In this document: piece by piece, positions 57,673 to 64,000 of the stretch | Layout: every line of letters begins with the position of its first letter | Numbering within the stretch: position 1 is the stretch's first letter | Assembly: GCF_011682175.1 (NCBI RefSeq) | Contig: NZ_WHJG01000001.1 | Coordinates: 1-64,000, forward strand | Direction of reading: 5' to 3' | DNA length: 64,000 nucleotides | DNA from: Massilia frigida | GTDB lineage: Bacteria; Pseudomonadota; Gammaproteobacteria; Burkholderiales; Burkholderiaceae_D | Made by a program: the position numbers and the translations under genes | The notes under the pieces: generated by a model | Told to the model about the DNA's origin: nothing | What the model saw: the letters and a program-made list of their open reading frames with translations, nothing else | The model's database searches: none

Positions 57673-59202
57673 CTAGCGCCGCTCGCGCCACCACAGCAGC
57701 AGCATCGCCGCCGTGAACAGCAGCGCAAACGGCCATGCCGGCACTGGCACGGTGCCCGCCGCCGCCGGCACCGGCGTGCGCGCCGCATACCGCGCGGTGG
57801 CGTCGCGCCGCTGCGCCTGTTGCCACAGCGGCCAGTCGTCCTTGGCGTACGCATACAGCTTGCCGGCCTGCGGCTTGGCGCCTCCGGTGTGCATCGCCAG
57901 CCAGCCGGCCTTGCGCGGCCATACGGCCACGCAGGAGGCGTCGGCCTTGTCCGGGCGGCGCTGCCAGGCAAGCGTTTGTTTGAGTTCGGGGAAGGCGACC
58001 TCGCCCTGCACGCCGAACGCGCACACTTCCAGCCGCCGGCCGGGCAGCGGCATCTCCCGCGGGTCGAGCCAGGCAACGTCCTGCGGCCGCTCGACGCCGG
58101 CGCGGTCGAGCACCCCCTGCCACCACAGCCCGAGCGCCTGCGGCTCGCTGATCGCGTAGCGGTGCCAGTCGGCGACGCCAAGCCAGACGATGCGGCCCTT
58201 TTCCCACGGCCGCGTCCAGATCCTGTCGCCCGCCGCGCTCCACGGGCCAGATGCCGGCGCCGGATTGAGCGGCGCCGACGCCAGCGCCAGCGGCGTGCCG
58301 GAAGGCCGGGAGTCGGCCTGTTCCCTCAGTTCCAGCTGCACAGCGCGTGCCCACACCTGCCTGTCCTGCGCGTTCGCCGCCAGGATCACCAGCGGCGTGC
58401 CCGCAGCAACCTGGGCCAGCAAGGCCGCGCGCGCGCCGTCGCCCAGATGCTCGATGTGCGCGGCGTCAGCCACCAGCAGATTGGGTTGGGTAAGCGTAGC
58501 CGCCGGGCTTTCACTGCGCGTGACGGTCTTGCCCAGGGTGACCTGCCAGTCCAGCGCCGCATGGCTGTCGACCAGCAGGTCATTGAGCGCGCGCGCATCG
58601 AACGACGGTGCGCCGAAGCGCCCCATCACCTGCAGCGGCACCGGCGCCGACACCGAAAACGGCACCGGCCCCTGCGCCATCAGCTTGCCGCTGCCATCGA
58701 GCACGCGCGCACTGAGCACCAGCGTCTCGGCCACCGGCGGCAGCCACTGCACCGTCAGCGCCGCGCCGTTGCCGGCGATATCGGCGATCACCTGCTTGTT
58801 TTCGGCCAGCAGTTGCAGGCGCCAGCTGGACGCCTGGCTGCGGCGCACAGTCAGCGCGAACATGCGCCCGAGCGCCAGTTCGCGCGGAAAATCCAGGTGC
58901 AGCACGTCACTCGCAGGCGCCTCCCACAACAACGGCCGCGCCGGCAGGTCGTGCCACTGCGCGGCGCTCAGGCCATCGCCGGTGAGCCTCACGGCCGCCG
59001 CTTCGTTCAGGTCGATGGCCTCGGCCTCCGAATCGATCGACAGCGTTCCAGCCGCCCCGGCCGGCATCGGAAAGTCGCCGACAATCACACCCAGCGCCAC
59101 CGCAGCGACCACGATCAGCAGCGCCTCGACCCACTGGCGCCGCCACAGGTAGACGGCGGCGCTGCCGATCCCCATCAGGAAAATCAGGCCGGCAGCGATC
59201 AT
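57673..59202 (-). CDS. membrane protein of the MoxR-DUF58 operon
   Basis: 509-aa protein with two N-terminal helices (MIAAGLIFLMGIGSAAVYLW; ALLIVVAAVALGVIVG), a long periplasmic region of beta-rich and glutamine-amidotransferase-like appearance (for example LLAQVAAGTPLVILAAN, GRIVWLGVADWHRYA), and one C-terminal helix (WPFALLFTAAMLLLWW) before WRERR. Similar architecture is seen in BatA-linked membrane proteins that end such operons. Family not firmly recognised. Its start overlaps the previous stop by 4 bp (ATGA). Confidence 0.7.
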   Translation of the reverse strand: MIAAGLIFLMGIGSAAVYLWRRQWVEALLIVVAAVALGVIVGDFPMPAGAAGTLSIDSEAEAIDLNEAAAVRLTGDGLSAAQWHDLPARPLLWEAPASDVLHLDFPRELALGRMFALTVRRSQASSWRLQLLAENKQVIADIAGNGAALTVQWLPPVAETLVLSARVLDGSGKLMAQGPVPFSVSAPVPLQVMGRFGAPSFDARALNDLLVDSHAALDWQVTLGKTVTRSESPAATLTQPNLLVADAAHIEHLGDGARAALLAQVAAGTPLVILAANAQDRQVWARAVQLELREQADSRPSGTPLALASAPLNPAPASGPWSAAGDRIWTRPWEKGRIVWLGVADWHRYAISEPQALGLWWQGVLDRAGVERPQDVAWLDPREMPLPGRRLEVCAFGVQGEVAFPELKQTLAWQRRPDKADASCVAVWPRKAGWLAMHTGGAKPQAGKLYAYAKDDWPLWQQAQRRDATARYAARTPVPAAAGTVPVPAWPFALLFTAAMLLLWWRERR

Positions 59203-61154
59203 CGGTGAGCTCCGTTGCGCAAGGCGCGGGTGAAGAGGGTTTGTGGGGCGACCTTTGCCTGCAACAGTACCGGTGCCTGGGTGATGGCGCCGCGCAGCCA
59301 GGCGCGCAGGAGCGGGCGGCAGGCGGCGCAGCCATCGGCCACGTCCTGCACGGCGCGCTGCGCTTCGAGGCGCTGTGCTTCGTTGGCGATGCGTTCGCGA
59401 ATCCATGCGTGCGCGTCGCGGCTCCACAGGGCCGGCAAGGCACCATCGCCATCGAGCGCTTCGATCAGACGCCGCACCTCGCCGGGAATCGGCACGGCCG
59501 GGGCGCCCTGTTCGCGGCGGTAGCTCTTGGCGCCAACGACGTCGCCGGTCATGCGGATTTCTTCCTTGAGCGCGGGCGGCACGAAGGCGGTCTTGTGCAG
59601 GTAGATGCGGTCGGCCTGCTGCAACTGCTTGATCGCTTCCAGCGCCTTGTGTTCGGGCGCCAGCGCGGCCGCCGGCGTGATCGCGCGCAGGGCCTTTTCG
59701 GCGTCCCACATGGCGCTCAGGGCGCGCCGCAGGACCTTCTTGGTCGACTCGTCGAACAGGGTCGCGTTTTCGGCCTGGTCGTGCATGTGGCCGAATTCGG
59801 CGATCACGTCGTGCTTCTCGTCCTTGTCGTGATGCTCCTCGCCGCCGAACAGGGTCGACTCCTCGCCGAGAAACTGGCCGTAACGGCGCCGCAACTGGGC
59901 CTGGTCGTCGGCAATGGCCTCGCTGCGCGAGCGCACCGTGGCCGGGTTCATGCCGGGCGCCGCTTTCACGTCGGCCAGCAGCTGTTCGGTGTCGATGATG
60001 ATCTGGCGCTGGCTGCGCAGGTTTTCGGGCTTGACCAGCATCGGCTGCGCCGACGACTCGTCGCTCTCTTCCACCGGCCCGGGCAGGCGCAGGGTGTAGG
60101 TGGGCGAGACGGTGGTGTGCGCTCGCTCGGCATTGTCGGTCGCGCGCACAAAAAAATACAGATCGTCGCCCGGCTCCATGCCCAGCTCCGCCAGCGTCCA
60201 TTGCTTGTGCCAGGTACGCGTGCGCGGATCGTTCGACTCGGGTAGCGGCAGTTCGCGGTCGCTGAAGCGGATGTTTTCGCCGCTGCCGCGCGCCAGCGTC
60301 AGGTGCAAGGTGGCGCGCCGCACCTGGTAATCGTCGCGCACCGCCAGCGTGATGGTGGTGCTGGCGGCATCGCGCGCAAGCGTGTGGATCATCTCGCGCG
60401 GCGCGGACATGGTGACCTCGGGCGCCTGGTCGGCAATCACGCGCAGCTTGTAGCGTGCGCCACGCCAGCGCCAGAATACCGACTCAGTCGCATTCCAGCG
60501 CGCGCAGGCGCGGCCAATCGCGAGCGACTGGCCATCGCTCAGTTCAATCGGCGTGTCCACCGGTTGCGGAGCGCGCAGGCACCATTCGACAACGCTATGC
60601 TCGGGCACCAGCAACTCGCGCGGCACGCCAACCGACATGGCCACGCCCGTGTATTTGGGCGGCGTCACGCGCACGGTGATTTCGCTGGTCTGCTTCGCAA
60701 TCAGGGCCTTGACTTCACGCGGCGTGGGCGGAATGGCCTGCACCTGGCGCCATGCGAACAGGGCCAGTGCCGCGCACACGCTCGCCGCGAGCCAGCGCAC
60801 GTCGAAGCGTACGCGCTCCCTGGCGATGGCCGCCAGCACGTCGTCGGTGAGCGTGGTGGCAATGCGCGCCAGCAGGCGCCGGCGCTGGAGCTGGCCGATG
60901 GCGCTGGTGGCCCCCGCCAGCAGCGCACTGCTGTCTTCCAGCGCAGGCACGGTGGCATCGATCCAGCTGCTCCAGTCGCGCCGCACGCGCGCGCGCAAGC
61001 GCCGGCAATCCCATACCGCCCACGCGCTACAGAGCGCGATGCCGGGGAACGACAGCAGCAGCACCCATGGCAGGATTACCGCGATCCACAGCGGCGTGCG
61101 CCGGCGCGTGGCGGCGAACTGCAACTGGTCGATGATGTCAGCGTCGGCTTGCAT
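59199..61154 (-). CDS. large membrane-anchored protein, DUF4175-like
   Basis: 651-aa protein. Two N-terminal helices (WIAVILPWVLLLSFPGIALC and WLAASVCAALALFAW near residue 125), then beta-sandwich-like parts (ITVRVTPPKYTGVAMSVG, TITLAVRDDYQVRRATLHL, LYFFVRATDNAERAHT), and a helical C-terminal third with many acidic and basic residues (FLGEESTLFGGEEHHDKDEKHD). This order resembles DUF4175-type proteins found beside MoxR/vWA genes. The ATG at 61154 is chosen to match a plausible N-terminus. Role probably in an envelope complex; inferred from context only. Confidence 0.7.
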   Translation of the reverse strand: MQADADIIDQLQFAATRRRTPLWIAVILPWVLLLSFPGIALCSAWAVWDCRRLRARVRRDWSSWIDATVPALEDSSALLAGATSAIGQLQRRRLLARIATTLTDDVLAAIARERVRFDVRWLAASVCAALALFAWRQVQAIPPTPREVKALIAKQTSEITVRVTPPKYTGVAMSVGVPRELLVPEHSVVEWCLRAPQPVDTPIELSDGQSLAIGRACARWNATESVFWRWRGARYKLRVIADQAPEVTMSAPREMIHTLARDAASTTITLAVRDDYQVRRATLHLTLARGSGENIRFSDRELPLPESNDPRTRTWHKQWTLAELGMEPGDDLYFFVRATDNAERAHTTVSPTYTLRLPGPVEESDESSAQPMLVKPENLRSQRQIIIDTEQLLADVKAAPGMNPATVRSRSEAIADDQAQLRRRYGQFLGEESTLFGGEEHHDKDEKHDVIAEFGHMHDQAENATLFDESTKKVLRRALSAMWDAEKALRAITPAAALAPEHKALEAIKQLQQADRIYLHKTAFVPPALKEEIRMTGDVVGAKSYRREQGAPAVPIPGEVRRLIEALDGDGALPALWSRDAHAWIRERIANEAQRLEAQRAVQDVADGCAACRPLLRAWLRGAITQAPVLLQAKVAPQTLFTRALRNGAHR

Positions 61155-62121
61155 GGGCCAGTATCCGTTCCACCGCAAACAAGCCAAGCAGGATCAGCGT
61201 CAGCAAATAGCGCAAGGCGCCGCTGGACTGGCCCGGCGTGGCCGACGACGTGGGTGCGATCAGTTGCGAAGGCATCGTGTAAGGCACGGGCGCGTAATGC
61301 AGGCGCTGCCAGCTCTCGAACAGCTGGCGCGCGGCATCCGGGCCTGCCGGCGGCCACGCGTTCGACGCCCAGACGCGCCCGCGCGCGCTGTCGGCATAAC
61401 GGATGCCGTCTGCCTGCGCCGGCTTTTTCAGTTCCGGGAAGGAGGCCTTGTCAGCGGCCCACCAGAGCGGCGCGCGCAGGCTTGCGGGCGGCGCCTGCGG
61501 CACGTCCCAGACGACCAGTTCGGCCGTGCCGTCAGGTGCTTCGTCAACCTTGTAGCGGCGCGGGCCATCGAGCGCGGCGAACATGGCGCGCCACTGCGCC
61601 GCGCGTTTGCTGACGATGACCACGCGCTGCCCGCTGGCTGCGAACGGCGGCGTCTTGCTGCGCACCTCGATCCGGTGGCGCGAGCGTGGCGGCATGGCGG
61701 GCATCGGCACGTTCCCGAGCACCAGCAAACGCGAATCGGGCCGCCATTCGCGCTCGTGGCGCGCCAGCCAGGCGAAGGGATCGCCCGCCGGCACCGCGAT
61801 CCAGCTGGCGTCGACCATGCCGGCTTGCTTGATCTGGCGCTCGGCCCAGACGCTGTCGGTACCGGCAAGTATCAGCACCGCGTCGCGGCGCCACGGCAGC
61901 ACCAGGTCGGCCAGCCACGCAATCACGGCGACGATCAGCAGGCAGCGTACCAGCAGCAGCAAGCGCTCGGTCCAGCGCCACTCGCGCAGTTGCTGCGGAT
62001 CGGCGCGCGGCAGGAAGCGCGCCGTGGCCAGCGGCTCCTGGCGGATGCGCTGGCGCCGCTGGCGATGCCACAGCACCGGCAGCGCCAACAGGGCCAATCC
62101 CAGCCACCACAGGGCGTTCAT
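61138..62121 (-). CDS. BatA-like N-terminal-domain membrane protein
   Basis: 327-aa protein. The N-terminal LWWLGLALLALPVLWH helix followed by a basic loop (RQRRQRIRQEPLATARFLP) and a second helix is the pattern of BatA/aerotolerance-type N-terminal domains; a C-terminal helix (ALRYLLTLILLGLFAVERIL) closes the protein. No vWA MIDAS motif is visible between them. Overlaps its neighbours on both sides (4 bp with the DUF58 gene, 17 bp with the next gene). Confidence 0.75.
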   Translation of the reverse strand: MNALWWLGLALLALPVLWHRQRRQRIRQEPLATARFLPRADPQQLREWRWTERLLLLVRCLLIVAVIAWLADLVLPWRRDAVLILAGTDSVWAERQIKQAGMVDASWIAVPAGDPFAWLARHEREWRPDSRLLVLGNVPMPAMPPRSRHRIEVRSKTPPFAASGQRVVIVSKRAAQWRAMFAALDGPRRYKVDEAPDGTAELVVWDVPQAPPASLRAPLWWAADKASFPELKKPAQADGIRYADSARGRVWASNAWPPAGPDAARQLFESWQRLHYAPVPYTMPSQLIAPTSSATPGQSSGALRYLLTLILLGLFAVERILAHASRR

Positions 62122-63005
62122 GCGCGTCCGCCCTGGCGCAGCCACGCGCGCAGCACGGCGGGCAGCGCTTGCTCGATGCACGCGGCCAGCGCCGGGATAT
62201 CGTTGCGGCGGCACTGCGCCAGCATGCGGGCGAAGTGTTCGTCGCGGTTCTTGCGGTATACGCCGACCGTGTCGGGCGCGAAGCGGAATACGCCGTCGGC
62301 GTTTTCGGGATCGCGGTACGTGGTCTCTGGAGGAAAGCTGGCATCGCACTCGGCGCGGGTTTGCAGGCAAAGCAGACGCACGTCGTGGCGCATGCGGCGC
62401 AGGCGCAGCAGCGCCTCGGCCTGGCCGGACGGCCAGTCGAGAAAGTCGCTGGCGGCGAACACCAGGCTGGGTGCGCGCACGAACGGCATGCTGGCGCGCA
62501 GGGTTTCGCTGTCTGGCAGGGCACCGCCGGCTTGCGCGCGCTGCAATTGCGCCAGCACGCGCTGCATCTGGCGTGGCCCGCGCGCGGCGGGGGTGAACTG
62601 CACGCGCTCCCCGCTGCAGATGACCAGGCCGAAGGCGTCGCCCTGGCGCTGGGCGATGGCGGCGATGCAGGCCAGGATGGTGCGCGCGTACCACAGCTTG
62701 TCGAGCCCCGACACACCGCTGCGGCTCGGTTCCGCCATCGATGCGGTGGCGTCGAGCCAGAGCCAGACGGCCACGTGGCTGTCGCGCTCCGCTTCGCGCA
62801 CATAGTAACGGTCGGCGCGCGCCAGCAGCTTCCAGTCGACGCGGCGCCATTCGTCACCGGGAGCGTAGGCGCGGTACTCGGAAAATTCGACGCCGGCGCC
62901 GCGCTCGCGGCCCGCATGGATGCCGTGACCGAGCCCCGCCAGCACATGGCGGATGATCAGGTTCAGGTCATTGGTGTGCGCGAGCAGCGCGGACGTCGAC
63001 AGCAT
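62118..63005 (-). CDS. DUF58-domain protein
   Basis: 295-aa DUF58 protein, the usual partner of MoxR ATPases. It shows GAGVEFSEYRAYAPGDEWRRVDWKLLAR and the vWA-like strand VWLWLDATASM, in which the MIDAS-type DxTxS is only partly conserved. The start at 63005 (MLSTSALLAHTN) is used, 7 bases after the moxR stop. Commonly annotated as a von Willebrand A-related protein of unknown function. Confidence 0.88.
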   Translation of the reverse strand: MLSTSALLAHTNDLNLIIRHVLAGLGHGIHAGRERGAGVEFSEYRAYAPGDEWRRVDWKLLARADRYYVREAERDSHVAVWLWLDATASMAEPSRSGVSGLDKLWYARTILACIAAIAQRQGDAFGLVICSGERVQFTPAARGPRQMQRVLAQLQRAQAGGALPDSETLRASMPFVRAPSLVFAASDFLDWPSGQAEALLRLRRMRHDVRLLCLQTRAECDASFPPETTYRDPENADGVFRFAPDTVGVYRKNRDEHFARMLAQCRRNDIPALAACIEQALPAVLRAWLRQGGRA

Positions 63006-63012
63006 GCGATGG

Positions 63013-64000
<988 letters not shown>

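Overview
The window looks like chromosomal DNA of a betaproteobacterium of the Oxalobacteraceae (Massilia/Telluria/Duganella/Janthinobacterium group). This is inferred from the ribosomal protein sequences, the rpsL-rpsG-fusA-tuf-rpsJ gene order, a PEP-CTERM protein, high GC with strong GC3 bias, and the CreBCD and StiP-type Ter genes. Species cannot be fixed from the sequence alone.

Layout. (1) 1-1.6 kb: a small, less GC-rich patch of hypothetical genes, several broken by frameshifts or a stop. (2) 1.6-15.98 kb, minus strand: the alpha, spc and S10 ribosomal operons, rplC through rplQ (rplC-rplD-rplW-rplB-rpsS-rplV-rpsC-rplP-rpmC-rpsQ // rplN-rplX-rplE-rpsN-rpsH-rplF-rplR-rpsE-rpmD-rplO-secY-infA-rpmJ-rpsM-rpsK-rpsD-rpoA-rplQ), with a candidate promoter before rplC and another before rplN. 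(3) 16.1-35.0 kb: about 19 kb of unrelated genes separating rplC from rpsJ, which are normally adjacent. It carries a tellurium-resistance-type (Ter) module (TerD; TerD-vWA; ATP-grasp; two phosphoribosyltransferase-like proteins; HAD phosphatase; CitE-like aldolase; TerD-TerA protein), a MASE1-PAS-PAS-GGDEF-EAL protein, the CreB/CreC/CreD envelope-stress system, a PEP-CTERM protein behind a sigma-54-type promoter, and a secreted S9 peptidase. (4) 35.2-40.4 kb, minus strand: the str operon rpsL-rpsG-fusA-tuf-rpsJ with a near-consensus promoter. (5) 40.6-45.3 kb: an M48 protease, a phosphoethanolamine-transferase-like protein, a small membrane protein and a membrane-anchored MutS-like ATPase. 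(6) 45.4-53.7 kb, plus strand: an HlyD/ABC/FtsX-permease exporter operon that also encodes a sigma-54 response regulator and a histidine kinase, preceded by a near-consensus -24/-12 promoter and palindromic candidate enhancer sites; a spermidine-synthase-like gene follows. (7) 53.9-56.4 kb: a TonB-dependent receptor with a clear terminator, then an orphan antitoxin-like ORF with an operator-like palindrome. (8) 56.7-64.0 kb, minus strand: a DUF817 protein and a MoxR-DUF58-BatA-like-DUF4175-like-membrane protein operon running off the right end.

The most notable points are the split of the S10 operon by a stress-response block, the complete biosynthetic Ter module without TerB/TerC in view, and the exporter operon that appears to encode its own sigma-54 activation circuit. 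Most long spacers inside the ribosomal operons contain a stem-loop. One dispersed ~60 bp repeat occurs in inverted orientation beside both rplC and rpsL.
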